Shown here piece by piece: positions 1-8,304 of a stretch of DNA of 64,000 nt (positions are counted from its first letter, which is position 1; the number at the start of each line of letters is the position of its first letter). Position numbers and translations under genes: made by a program. The DNA is from Streptomyces sp. NBC_01237 (GTDB lineage: Bacteria > Actinomycetota > Actinomycetes > Streptomycetales > Streptomycetaceae): contig NZ_CP108509.1 of assembly GCF_035917275.1 (NCBI RefSeq), positions 434,001 to 498,000 on the forward strand, written 5' to 3'. The notes under the pieces were generated by a model. The model was not told where the DNA came from, searched no databases, and worked only from the letters and a program-made list of their open reading frames with translations.

Positions 1-2
1 GT

Positions 3-956
3 GGAGTCGTTGATTTCGCGCTCACCCCACGCAGCCGCGAGTACCCGGACGGCTTGTACGTCGGGCTCCTGGGCTTCCCGGACTTCCTCCCGTACGCCCG
101 GATCGTGATCGAGAGCGGTCCGGTGCCGCCCGGCCTGGGCATCGACGAGGCCAGGGTCACCGATGTGCTCGCGTCGAACATCGCCGCGGCCGGCACCGGC
201 GACCCGCTCTACGCGCATGCCCCGGACACGGCCACACCGCGCGGCTGGACCTGGCATCACGATCCGCTGGAGCGCCGGTTCCTGCTGCTCCCGGTCGACG
301 TCAAGAACAACATGGTCCACCACGGCGGTGTGTCCACCATGCGTGCCAACCGTGCCAGGACGGGTCTGTGGAGCCCGGTGGAGCAGCCACGCGTTCCAGC
401 CGTGATGCGTACCGGGAACGGCTTGAGCGACGGCGACCTGAGTCATCTGGAGAGCAAATACCTGGAGCACCGGCTCCCGGAGAGCTACCGCACCTTCATG
501 ATCGAGAACGGCGGCGGTCCACCGGAGCACGCGATCGTGCATCCCGATCGCGGGTTCGTCCTCGACCAGCAGTTCTTCAACCTCTACGGAGAACCGGACC
601 CTTACGACCTGCTCGACAACGCGGTGATGATGGCCGACCGTCTGACGGCCGATTACCTGCCGATCGCGTGGGTCCAGGGCGGCGCGCTGGTGCTGAAGTC
701 CCGCGGCACCGAACCCGGTTCGATCCTGTACTGGGACAACGACGACCGCAGGACGCAGCAGGGCGACACCCCGGAGAGGGGCGTGTCGCGGTTGGAGTAC
801 CTGGCCGACGACATCTTCACGCTGCTGGAGGACGAGCTGATCGAGGTTCCCGCCCAACTGGAGGAGATCTCCCGGTCGGCGGTCTCCGGTGGCTTCTTCC
901 GGCCGGTCACCCTCGACAACGCCGGCGCCGGACTGCCGGCCGGCCTGCGCGCGTAG
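3..956 (+). CDS. SMI1/KNR4 (SUKH) family protein, 5' end cut by window edge
   Basis: The reading frame is open from the first base, so the true start lies left of the window; the TTG at 54 is only an internal candidate because the codons before it already look coding. The central part, about residues 140-175 of the visible protein, carries the SMI1/KNR4 pattern: an LSHLESKY helix, the LPESYRTFMIENGGGP motif, then an acidic YWDNDDR segment. In bacteria this fold is common in immunity proteins against contact-delivered or polymorphic toxins, and it also occurs in orphan regulators. No toxin gene is visible next to it, so its role is open. It is one of three SMI1-like genes in the window. Family assignment is fairly sure, function is not. 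Confidence 0.75.
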   Translation, partial: GVVDFALTPRSREYPDGLYVGLLGFPDFLPYARIVIESGPVPPGLGIDEARVTDVLASNIAAAGTGDPLYAHAPDTATPRGWTWHHDPLERRFLLLPVDVKNNMVHHGGVSTMRANRARTGLWSPVEQPRVPAVMRTGNGLSDGDLSHLESKYLEHRLPESYRTFMIENGGGPPEHAIVHPDRGFVLDQQFFNLYGEPDPYDLLDNAVMMADRLTADYLPIAWVQGGALVLKSRGTEPGSILYWDNDDRRTQQGDTPERGVSRLEYLADDIFTLLEDELIEVPAQLEEISRSAVSGGFFRPVTLDNAGAGLPAGLRA

Positions 957-1255
957 CGCCACACCACGAAGGGAACGGACGGAGAACGCGGTACTTCGAC
1001 CGCGTGCGGCAGCTGCTGCGCGGCGCGGTCGTCCCGGCGATACCGCTCCGCGAGCCGAACGGCCCCGTCCATGAAGGCCGATCCCGCCGTGCCCGTCGAC
1101 CTGGCCGCCTACCGGGTCATCCAGGAGGCGTCGTGCGCGCCCGCGCCGGGCCGCCCTCGGGGTCGAGGTCCCGCCGGCTGGTCCGGGCTTCCAGCACCCT
1201 GACGACGTACAACCGGCCGAACGCCGCCGCAGACGGGCGCGGCACATGGCGATCA
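957..1255. other. Intergenic stretch with a possible sensor-kinase scrap
   Basis: No intact gene is visible. On the plus strand, about 1071-1131, the codons read MKADPAVPVDLAAYRVIQEA, which resembles the dimerisation-to-ATPase junction of HisKA_3 histidine kinases (typically VDLAAYRIVQEALTN). The reading then runs into unrelated sequence with no ATP-binding motifs. It may be the last scrap of a deleted kinase gene or chance similarity. Confidence 0.25.
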
Positions 1256-1942
1256 TCAGGTCTGCTGAGACTGCCGCACCCGCCGCATGATGACCTCGCG
1301 CTGCCGCGCCCGTATCGCGCCGGGGCAGGCGTGCCCACCCCAGGCGCTTCCGCCCATGGCGTGGGTGCCCAGGCCCCGCCCCTTCGGGGAGTCCGTCACC
1401 TCAAGGGGCCAGCCGTGCTCACGGGCACCCCAGACGTAGACGCGGGCCACGGAATCGACCTGCGCCGTGGTGAGCGGTTTGCCGGCAAAGCCCGAAGTCT
1501 CGATCGACACCCATTCGACATTGCCCGCGCGCTGTGTCCAGGAGCGGTGGTGGACCGATACGTACTGCTCGATCTCGCCCGCCCGGGACACCCAGAAGTG
1601 GGCTGAACTCTTCGTCGCGGGGTCGGAGAACCGATCGAACAGCGAACCCTCGCCCTCCTGTACGTGCAGTATCAGACCCCGTTGCCCCTCCCGCCCGCCC
1701 CGGCTGAAGTTCGCGCCGATCGGCTTCCGGGCTACGCCGGGCATCCATCCGGGCGGCGTGGGAGCGGGGGGCGCCGCCGCGGCGCGGGGCTGCTGGACGG
1801 CGCGTTCCTCCGGAGTCTGCGGGGCCTGCCTGGCGGACTGCCCCTGCCGGCGGAGGACGATCGCAGACACCGGAGCGAGGAGAACCCCTCCCCCGAGGAT
1901 GAACACGCCGCGCCGGGTGGGTCGTCGGTGCCTCCGCGTCAC
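1256..1942 (-). CDS. Secreted N-acetylmuramoyl-L-alanine amidase (Amidase_2/PGRP fold)
   Basis: Predicted to cleave the bond between N-acetylmuramic acid and L-alanine in peptidoglycan, outside the membrane. The N terminus has an arginine-rich start, TRRGVFILGGG, and a hydrophobic run, which looks like a twin-arginine or uncleaved signal segment. An Ala/Pro linker follows, then an Amidase_2 domain with LILHVQEGEG holding the first zinc-ligand His, the SAHFWVSRAGEI strand, and a C-terminal GHACPG with the other zinc ligands. I chose the GTG at 1942, placed after GGGGG and just before the signal; the frame is open to a GTG at 2032. It is a monocistronic gene. Other peptidoglycan-binding proteins of this fold exist, but the zinc ligands appear intact. 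Confidence 0.8.
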   Translation of the reverse strand: MTRRHRRPTRRGVFILGGGVLLAPVSAIVLRRQGQSARQAPQTPEERAVQQPRAAAAPPAPTPPGWMPGVARKPIGANFSRGGREGQRGLILHVQEGEGSLFDRFSDPATKSSAHFWVSRAGEIEQYVSVHHRSWTQRAGNVEWVSIETSGFAGKPLTTAQVDSVARVYVWGAREHGWPLEVTDSPKGRGLGTHAMGGSAWGGHACPGAIRARQREVIMRRVRQSQQT

Positions 1943-2152
1943 CGGTACCCCCACGTCGGCGCGCCGGGCACAGTTCGGCTGTTGCATGGGGTGGACATGC
2001 CGTCCAACATGACCCGTGAATGCGATCACCACTCCATGGCCATGTGATGAAACGGCAACAGCACGGCCGAACCGGGCGCTCGGCGGAGGTCTACGCGGTC
2101 CTGCCCGTCCCGAGCCGGCAGTCCCCCGAGGACGAGATGTCCGGCCGAGGAT

Positions 2153-3001
2153 TCATTCCGGCCCCGGCCCTACGGGACCCCTGAGGCGCTCGGCCAGGAA
2201 GGCGATGATCTCGTCCCGGGCTTGCACGGTGGGGTGGCCTTCCTCGTCGACGAGGTGTGCCGTGACGACGCTGTGGGCGCAGCCGACGACGTCGCGGAAG
2301 AACGGCGGCGGGTCCGTGTTCGCCGTCTCGGCCTTGAGTACGCGGCCGTCGAACGCGTCCCCGAGGAGCGCTCGGTAGGCAGCGAACCGCTGGCCGGTGC
2401 ACCATTTGTCGTTGTCGAAGCGGTAGGCGAGGACCTTCAATCCGTCTCGCTCCACGCGCTCCGCCACGGCGACGGCGTCTTCGTCGCTGATCTCCAGACC
2501 GCCTGCGTCGTCGAGCGGAAGCGACGGATGGTTGACCACTGGTGCGATGACCGCGAGTTCGAGCGCCATGGTCAAGGCGAAGTTGCCGGTGAAACACAGG
2601 CCGACGGCACCGACACCGGGCCCGCCGCGCTCGGCGTGTGCCAGGCGGGCGAGGCCGCGCAGCCAGGTGACGACGGGGCTGGTGCCTCCACCGGCGAACG
2701 CCCGGAACTCGGCACTGACACACGCGCGTCGGACCACCGTCTCGTGTGCCCCGGCCAGCGGATAGGCCCCGTCGACGCCGAAGAGGGACGGCAGGTACAC
2801 GGAGAAGCCGGCATCGCGCACCCACCGGGCGAGCCGCGCGACGTCGGGGCTGATCCCCGGCATCTCGGGCAGGAGGACGACTGCCGGTCCTGACCCGGCG
2901 ACGTACACGGTCCTGTCGACGTCATCGACGCCGATGGTTCTCCGCGAGAAGTCGTCCAAGGGGTCGTTCTGTCCTCGCATGATGGTCATGACCGAGATCA
3001 T
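2153..3001 (-). CDS. Dienelactone hydrolase family protein
   Basis: An alpha/beta hydrolase of about 282 residues. The nucleophile elbow reads GLCFTGNFAL with Cys as nucleophile, as in dienelactone hydrolases that open lactone rings in aromatic degradation; the late CAHSVVTAHLVDEEGHP segment can supply the catalytic His. The N terminus is uncertain: ATG 3001 is used, but a GTG at 3016 overlaps the AAGGAG-like site and further ATGs follow at 2989 and 2980. The gene is divergent from a GlxA/AraC-type regulator whose start is only 89 bp away, so it is probably that regulator's target. The substrate cannot be told from sequence. Confidence 0.8.
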   Translation of the reverse strand: MISVMTIMRGQNDPLDDFSRRTIGVDDVDRTVYVAGSGPAVVLLPEMPGISPDVARLARWVRDAGFSVYLPSLFGVDGAYPLAGAHETVVRRACVSAEFRAFAGGGTSPVVTWLRGLARLAHAERGGPGVGAVGLCFTGNFALTMALELAVIAPVVNHPSLPLDDAGGLEISDEDAVAVAERVERDGLKVLAYRFDNDKWCTGQRFAAYRALLGDAFDGRVLKAETANTDPPPFFRDVVGCAHSVVTAHLVDEEGHPTVQARDEIIAFLAERLRGPVGPGPE

Positions 3002-3034
3002 GATGAGTGGCAGCACTCCTTGAGAAGCGGCGGC

Positions 3035-3063
3035 ATCGCCATGTATCCCGGTAATATCGCCAT
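3035..3063. promoter_or_regulatory. Candidate AraC-type operator: direct repeats between divergent genes
   Basis: Two identical octamers, ATCGCCAT, lie at 3035-3042 and 3056-3063, 21 bp apart, in the short gap between the hydrolase and the GlxA-like regulator. Direct repeats two helical turns apart on one face are the usual layout for AraC-family binding sites. Assignment to the adjacent regulator is inference. Confidence 0.45.
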
Positions 3064-3089
3064 CCGTTCAAGGGCGTCGGAGGGGGCGT

Positions 3090-4100
3090 ATGAGTCCGCT
3101 GCGAGTCGGTGTGCTGGCCTATCCCGGCTGCTTCGCGTCGGAGGTATTCGGAGTCCCCGACCTCCTGGCGATGGCCACGCACGTCGCCGCGGCGCAAGGG
3201 GCGGCCGAGCCGGCCTACGAGGTCTCGGTCGTCTCGCCCCGGCGGCGAGTGAGCGCGTCCGGCGGCTCGCTCATCGATGTCTCGGCAGTTCGCCCGGTGG
3301 ACGTCCTGATCGTGCCGGGCTTCGAGCTTTCGCCCACGCTCGATCTGGACGCGACACTCGCGGGCCTGGGACCGGAATTGTCATCGATCCGGTCGCAGGC
3401 GGCTTCGGGAACCGTCGTCGTATCGCTCTGTGTGGGTGCCTTCCTGGTCGCTGAAGCCGGGCTGCTCGGCGGACGCGAGGCGACCACGTCCTGGTTGTTC
3501 GCGGATCGGTTCGCCCGCCGGTACCCCGATGTGCGCCTCCGTCCGGAGAGCCTGGTCGTGACCGACGGCGGGGTGACGACGACGGCGGCCTTCAGTGCCA
3601 TGTACGACTTCGCGCTGCGGTTCATCCGTGAGCACGACGGCCCCCGCGTTGCCCGCAGCACCGCGCGCATCGCGCTTGTCGACGATGCGCGCTCCACGCA
3701 GGCTCCCTATGTCGACTCGGAGCTCATACCCACTGTGGGAAGGGAGTTCTCCCTCAGCGTCAAGCGGTGGCTCGACCAGAACCTGGGTGCCCGCTACGAC
3801 CTGCCCGCCCTCGCCCAGGAATTCCACGTGAGCACGCGAACCATGCTCCGTCGCTTCCGCGACGAAGCGGGCGAGACGCCGCTCACGTACCTGCAGACGG
3901 CCCGGGTGCGTCGAGCCAGGCACTGGCTGGAGACGACCGACAGGACCGTCGCGAGCATCGCCGCCGCTGTCGGGTACGGCGACCCCGGCGCGTTCAGCGG
4001 CATCTTCGCCAGACACACGGGCCAACGGCCGAGGGAGTACCGCGCGATGTTCCGTCGTCGCCGCGAGCCCCATGGGGCGACTCGCCGCACGGAGACGTGA
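3090..4100 (+). CDS. GlxA family transcriptional regulator (DJ-1/PfpI + AraC HTH)
   Basis: 336 residues in the usual two-domain GlxA layout. The N-terminal half, about 1-190, is a DJ-1/PfpI-like domain with the VVSLCVGAFLVAEAGLLGG loop holding the conserved Cys. The C-terminal 100 residues carry two AraC helix-turn-helix units, with FHVSTRTMLRRFRDEAG and the signature VASIAAAVGYGDPGAFSGIF. ATG 3090 follows a strong GGAGGGGG site. It is divergent from the dienelactone hydrolase gene and probably controls it. The DJ-1 domain is likely a ligand sensor here and not an amidotransferase. Confidence 0.88.
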   Translation: MSPLRVGVLAYPGCFASEVFGVPDLLAMATHVAAAQGAAEPAYEVSVVSPRRRVSASGGSLIDVSAVRPVDVLIVPGFELSPTLDLDATLAGLGPELSSIRSQAASGTVVVSLCVGAFLVAEAGLLGGREATTSWLFADRFARRYPDVRLRPESLVVTDGGVTTTAAFSAMYDFALRFIREHDGPRVARSTARIALVDDARSTQAPYVDSELIPTVGREFSLSVKRWLDQNLGARYDLPALAQEFHVSTRTMLRRFRDEAGETPLTYLQTARVRRARHWLETTDRTVASIAAAVGYGDPGAFSGIFARHTGQRPREYRAMFRRRREPHGATRRTET

Positions 4101-4180
4101 GAGCTGTCCGCGACGGCACCAGGCCCCTCCCCCTCGATATCCGCTCGGCTGCGCGCAGCAGGGCAAGGCAGAGTGACCTC

Positions 4181-4557
4181 ATGGGCGAACGAGGGCTGGA
4201 CCACGAGGGAACGATCGCACGCGAAGGCGCACTGGACCGAGTGCCCGCGGCGTTCGTCCCCGTTGTCGAGGCCGCCCGCAGTCGTATCGCCGAGACGTTC
4301 GACAGTGCGCGGCTGCACAGTGCCTACATCTACGGCAGCATCCCGCGCGGCACCGCCACTCCCGGAGTCTCCGACCTCGACCTCCAGCTCGCCCTCCGCC
4401 ACGAGCCCACGGAGAACGACCGTGCCGACGCCGCGGCGATCGAGGCCGTACCCCCTCGGCCGACCCGGACGTACTCGGCACGCTCATCAACGACCTGGGC
4501 CCCTGGCTCGCCGCCGAATACACCGTCGTGCACGGCGGGAAGGCACCGCGCCCCTGA
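4181..4557 (+). pseudogene. Nucleotidyltransferase-domain protein, frameshifted
   Basis: From ATG 4181 the protein reads through a nucleotidyltransferase core with GSIPRGTATPGVSDLDLQLAL, matching the GS...DxD motif of the pol-beta/MNT superfamily. After codon 89 the frame breaks at a run of five C bases (4451-4455). Restoring one C gives a continuous tail, DPDVLGTLINDLGPWLAAEYTV up to VHGGKAPRP and a stop at 4555-4557, with good GC codon bias. Without it the protein runs on into low-quality sequence. This is either a true one-base deletion or a homopolymer sequencing error. These proteins are often aminoglycoside nucleotidyltransferases or toxin-antitoxin MntA-like partners; no HEPN partner is visible. 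Confidence 0.65.
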
Positions 4558-4586
4558 AAGCGGTCGGGCGGCCGCGATCGGGCTCG

Positions 4587-4832
4587 TCAGCATGGTCCGG
4601 GCAGGTTCATCGCCATCAGCGGGGCGTATTGCTGTCCGGCGTAGCAGTCGCTGTCGCGGAGGTCACCCTGGGTGGTGGGGCGGGGCAGCGAGACCTTGAC
4701 GGCGAGGGCAAGGGGGTGGTTGACGACAAGGATCTCGTCCTCGGCGGTGCCGAAGAGCCCGGCGAACAGAGTGGGGGTGAGAAAGCCGGTGTCGACAAGC
4801 GCCTGATAGGTGTCCCCCTCGCCGGAACGGTC
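4587..4832 (-). pseudogene. Fragment of an unrecognised protein-coding gene
   Basis: The minus strand has an open stretch of about 80 codons ending at a stop at 4587-4589, with clear protein character: TYQALVDTGFLTPTLFAG, EDEILVVNHPLALAVKV and DSDCYAGQQYAPLM. Third codon positions are almost all G or C, as in real genes here. No start codon lies in frame upstream before a stop at about 4979, so I read it as the 3' remnant of a deleted gene or a gene with an upstream frameshift. I do not recognise the family. Confidence 0.35.
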
Positions 4833-5078
4833 CTGGGGCCGGGATCGCAGCCGCCGGCCGTCCTCACCCTGCTCGGAACGCTGCGGATCCCCGGCACCGC
4901 GGAAGGTGCTTCGGCAACGGTTCAGGAGGCGTCTGGGGCCGGTAGCAGCAGGCCGACCCGCGTCACGGCCTCGTGCGGCTCACGGTCCTCCGCCACACTC
5001 CGGAACGGTCGTGCCCGCGCGGCATCTCCACGGCTTCCGTGTCTTCCCCGCCCCCGGAACTTTCGGAATGATCAACGC

Positions 5079-5687
5079 ATGGGCATAGCGGACCACTTGG
5101 TGGAAGCAGCGGAAGCCGGCGATGCGTTCCTGGTGGCTCGGCTGCTGGCGGAGGGTGCCGGGGTGGACACGCGGAACAGCGTGGGGCGTACGGCGCTGGA
5201 CCTGGCGGCATCTCGCGGACACCCCGAGGTGGTCCGTCTGCTCATCACGGCGGGTGCCGATCCGGAACAGCGGGCGGGTGAGCACCGCGAGTCGACACCG
5301 CTGTGCCTGGCGGCGGCGCATGGGCGCACGGCGGTCGTCGGGGCCCTGATCGATGCCGGTGTCCACCTCCGGGCCCAGGGCAGGATGCGCTGGGTACCGC
5401 TCGTACTGGCAGCGACGAGCGGGGACCGTGGGCATCCGCAGACCGTGACGCTGCTCCTGGACCGTGGGGCGGACATCGACGCCGAGATGAAGAGCAGGAC
5501 ATCTCTTGAGTGGGCGGCCCGGTTCGGACAGGTGCAGATGGTGCGTCAGCTCCTCGGACGTGGCGCGACCCCCACGACGAATGTACTCGCCGCCGCACAC
5601 GAGTACGCGGAGCGGCATCCGGAATCCCGGCAGAGGAACGCACTCATGATCGACGCCCTCCGAGTCGCGAGTGCCGCGACCGACTGA
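5079..5687 (+). CDS. Ankyrin repeat protein
   Basis: 202 residues made almost entirely of ankyrin repeats. At least four units can be seen, with GRTALDLAASRGHPEVVRLLITAGADP, then STPLCLAAAHGRTAVVGALIDAG, VTLLLDRGADID, and SLEWAARFGQVQMVRQLLGRG as successive helix-loop-helix units. There is no signal peptide, so it acts in the cytoplasm, presumably as a protein-binding scaffold. The start MGIADHLVEAAEAGD at ATG 5079 is the only one that begins at the first repeat. No operon partner is evident; the partner protein is unknown. Confidence 0.85.
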   Translation: MGIADHLVEAAEAGDAFLVARLLAEGAGVDTRNSVGRTALDLAASRGHPEVVRLLITAGADPEQRAGEHRESTPLCLAAAHGRTAVVGALIDAGVHLRAQGRMRWVPLVLAATSGDRGHPQTVTLLLDRGADIDAEMKSRTSLEWAARFGQVQMVRQLLGRGATPTTNVLAAAHEYAERHPESRQRNALMIDALRVASAATD

Positions 5688-5771
5688 ACAACCATCGGCC
5701 GTCGCACCTCAAGGCCGCAGGAGCTGCCCTGGCACACTGAGCAGCTGATAGGCGGACCGCCGGGGAGAGCT

Positions 5772-6629
5772 GTGGAACTGACAGAACACGAGCTGACCAA
5801 CCCCTGGGAAGGTGTGCTGATTACTCCCGCCGCAGGCGCCGCAATCGGTGTTCTGGTCCTGTCGGGTTCGAGCGGGCGCATCGAACGTGAGAGAGGGCGC
5901 ATCCTCGCCTCCCGGGGCATGACGGCTTTGGCGATCCGCTGGTTCGGCGGGCCGGGCCAGTCCCCGGGAATCTGCGAGATCCCCCTGGAGACCTTCGTCG
6001 GGGCTGTCGGTCTTCTCCGCTCGACCGGGGCACGACGCATCGGAGTCCTGGGCACCTCCAAGGGTGCTGAAGCGGCACTGCTCACGGCGGTGCACGACCC
6101 GCGCGTGGACGTGGTCATCGCACTGTCGCCCACCTCGCGGGTGTGGTGCAACGTGGGACCGGGCCGCGACGGCGAGCAGCAGCCGTATCGATCGTCCTGG
6201 ACGTGGCGGGGGCAGCCGCTTCCCTTCGTACCGCTGGACGATTCCTGGACGGCCACGCGACCGGCCAGTGGTCCCGTCGCGATCCGTGAATGGTACGAAG
6301 TCAGCGGGAGGACCTTCACCCAGCTGGTTCCCGCGGCGGAGATACCTGTGGACAAGGCGCGGGCTGATCTGCTGCTTGTCGCGGGTGGGGACGACGCGAT
6401 GTGGCCGCCGCTGCCCTTCGCCGAACAACTGGCCCACCGCAGGCGCGCAGCCGGGGCCCCGGTACGGCTGATTGTCCGTCACGATGCCGGCCACCGACCA
6501 CGTCTTCCGGGTGAGCGCCCGGCGTCGGCCTCCCCGCACTTCCAGTACGGAGGCACCCCCGAAGCTGACGCACTGCTGGGCGCGGCTGCGTGGCCGCACA
6601 TCCTCGACGCGCTCGGCACCAGAGGCTGA
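5772..6629 (+). CDS. BAAT/acyl-CoA thioesterase C-terminal-like alpha/beta hydrolase
   Basis: 285 residues with an alpha/beta hydrolase fold related to the C-terminal domain of bile-acid-CoA:amino-acid N-acyltransferase and acyl-CoA thioesterases. The nucleophile elbow is VLGTSKGAEAAL. The family region WTWRGQPLPFVP follows, then LLLVAGGDDAMWP with the acid and IVRHDAGH with the catalytic His. GTG 5772 follows CGGGGAGAG. The N-terminal oxyanion domain found in the eukaryotic enzymes is absent, as usual in bacterial homologues. The likely reaction is thioester or ester hydrolysis or acyl transfer; the substrate is not known. Confidence 0.78.
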   Translation: MELTEHELTNPWEGVLITPAAGAAIGVLVLSGSSGRIERERGRILASRGMTALAIRWFGGPGQSPGICEIPLETFVGAVGLLRSTGARRIGVLGTSKGAEAALLTAVHDPRVDVVIALSPTSRVWCNVGPGRDGEQQPYRSSWTWRGQPLPFVPLDDSWTATRPASGPVAIREWYEVSGRTFTQLVPAAEIPVDKARADLLLVAGGDDAMWPPLPFAEQLAHRRRAAGAPVRLIVRHDAGHRPRLPGERPASASPHFQYGGTPEADALLGAAAWPHILDALGTRG

Positions 6630-6743
6630 CAGCAGCGAGTTTCCTTGCCGATGTCGGCACCGGCCCGACCGGTCTCGACGGCCCGCAACGCGTGCATGCG
6701 TGCTTCTGTAGCCGTGCCCGGCTCCGGCTGACAAGATCGTTCC

Positions 6744-7289
6744 ATGAATCAGGACCCGGTGACTTTGGACAGGATGGCGTTCGGCGACTGGCCGGCCATT
6801 CACGCATGGGCCTGTCTCCCCGAGGCCTGTCGTTTTCAGCCCTGGGGACCGAACACTGAGGACCAGACGCGCGACTTCGTGAGAACCGCGGTCGAGGCTT
6901 GGTCGAGCGCACCCCAGCAGAGGTTCGCCCACGTAGCGCGCCTCGGGGACACTGTTGTCGGTGTGGGCGAGCTGCACGTCCGCAGTCACACGCAGCGCCA
7001 GGGTGAGATCTCGTACATCGTGCATCCGCGCCTGTGGGGGAAAGGCATTGGCACAGAGATCGGGCGTCGGCTACTCGCACGCGGCTTCGACCATCTGGGG
7101 CTTCACCGGATCTATGCGACCTGCGACCCTCGAAATCTCGGCTCATCCAAAGTACTGACCAAGCTCGGCATGACGTACGAGGGGTATCACCGACACACGG
7201 CGTGGATCCGGGACGGCTGGCGGGACTCCCTGATGTTCAGCGTCCTCGAAGGGGACTGGCGTACTGAACCCGGACCGGTGAAGACATAG
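6744..7289 (+). CDS. GNAT family N-acetyltransferase (RimJ/RimL type)
   Basis: 181 residues of the GNAT fold. The acetyl-CoA pyrophosphate loop appears as HPRLWGKGIGTEIGRRLL, followed by FDHLGLHRIYATCDPRNLGSSKVLTKLGM, the classic C-terminal signature of RimJ/RimL-like acetyltransferases. Likely substrates are protein N termini, amino acids or small amines. It is monocistronic, with short flanking gaps. Family assignment is firm, substrate unknown. Confidence 0.88.
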   Translation: MNQDPVTLDRMAFGDWPAIHAWACLPEACRFQPWGPNTEDQTRDFVRTAVEAWSSAPQQRFAHVARLGDTVVGVGELHVRSHTQRQGEISYIVHPRLWGKGIGTEIGRRLLARGFDHLGLHRIYATCDPRNLGSSKVLTKLGMTYEGYHRHTAWIRDGWRDSLMFSVLEGDWRTEPGPVKT

Positions 7290-7357
7290 CCGCGCCGGCC
7301 TCACCCACCGTGATGCACCGCTCAGGAACATCTGACGTCACCACCTAAGGTGTGCGG

Positions 7358-8092
7358 ATGCCTGAGATTTTCGATCTTCGCGTCGAGCTTCCCGCGGCCC
7401 TCGCAGGTCCCTCAGCGGCCTGGCGGTTCATCGAGCGGTTCGCCGCGCATCTCGGCGCGCCGGTCGGGGCGGATGACGGCTTCCCCGAGGCGGAGCTCGC
7501 CGCTGCCGAGCTGCGGCTCGGACTGCGACTGCCGTCGGCGATGCGGGAGTTGTACGGAAGGTTCGGACGCCGTCACGATCTGTTGCACGGGCTGAGGCTG
7601 CTGTTGCCGCCCGAGGAGCTGGAGGCGGACGGCTCGGCCCTGATCCGGCAGGCGGAGAAGTTCTGGCTGTACCAGATCGCCGTTCCCATCGACCGGATCG
7701 CGGAGACCGACCCGCCCGTACTGATCGACGGGAGTTCGGAGGCGTACGACGACTGGGAACCGTTCGCCGACCGCTTCTCCGCCGTGTGCGTGGAGACGGT
7801 GATGTCGGAGAACTCACTGTGCGGCGACTGGGGCGGCTGGCACCGGGAGCGCCTGGCGCCCGACGCGACGTACCTGGAGCAGTCCCTCACCCCCATACCG
7901 CCGCTGATCGTCCCGGGCGGCCAGGAGAACGCGAACCGCTGGTACGCGGGCGCCGATGTCCTGGTGCGTGAGGATCGCTCGGACCGGTAGTCGGAGTGGG
8001 GGTGGCTGTACGTCCGCGCCCTGACGCGGGAGGCGTTGGACGGCTTCCGGGCGGCACTGCCGGGCCAGTGGACCGAGACGGTGGACCACTGA
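7358..8092 (+). pseudogene. SMI1/KNR4 family protein interrupted by an in-frame amber codon
   Basis: From ATG 7358 the protein carries an SMI1/KNR4 core with LAAAELRLGLRLPSAMRELYGRFGRR. The frame meets TAG at 7988-7990, giving 210 residues, but the next 33 codons stay open in the same frame to TGA at 8090-8092 and still encode a sensible tail (WGWLYVRALTREALDGFRAALPGQW). The intact paralogue at 39567-40295 has the matching tail LLARGRTEAALDSLRDLLPGDW, which shows that the TAG lies inside the ancestral gene. This is a recent nonsense mutation, a sequencing error, or a tolerated C-terminal truncation. Confidence 0.7.
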
Positions 8093-8304
8093 CGGCCGGC
8101 CAGTTGTGCGGGGCTCCCGGCCCGGCAGTCCCGGCAGCAGCCCGGTTCCGTCAAGCGGAAAGGACACTCGTCGGCTCTCCTGATGTGGCGTGGCATTCGC
8201 GGACACGACTACGCCCTCTCCCTTCGAACCTCGGCTGACTTCCCTCAGTCCCCACACCCGTACACCGCCCGGCCGACCGGTCGGAACCCAGGTGCGGACT
8301 GTCG

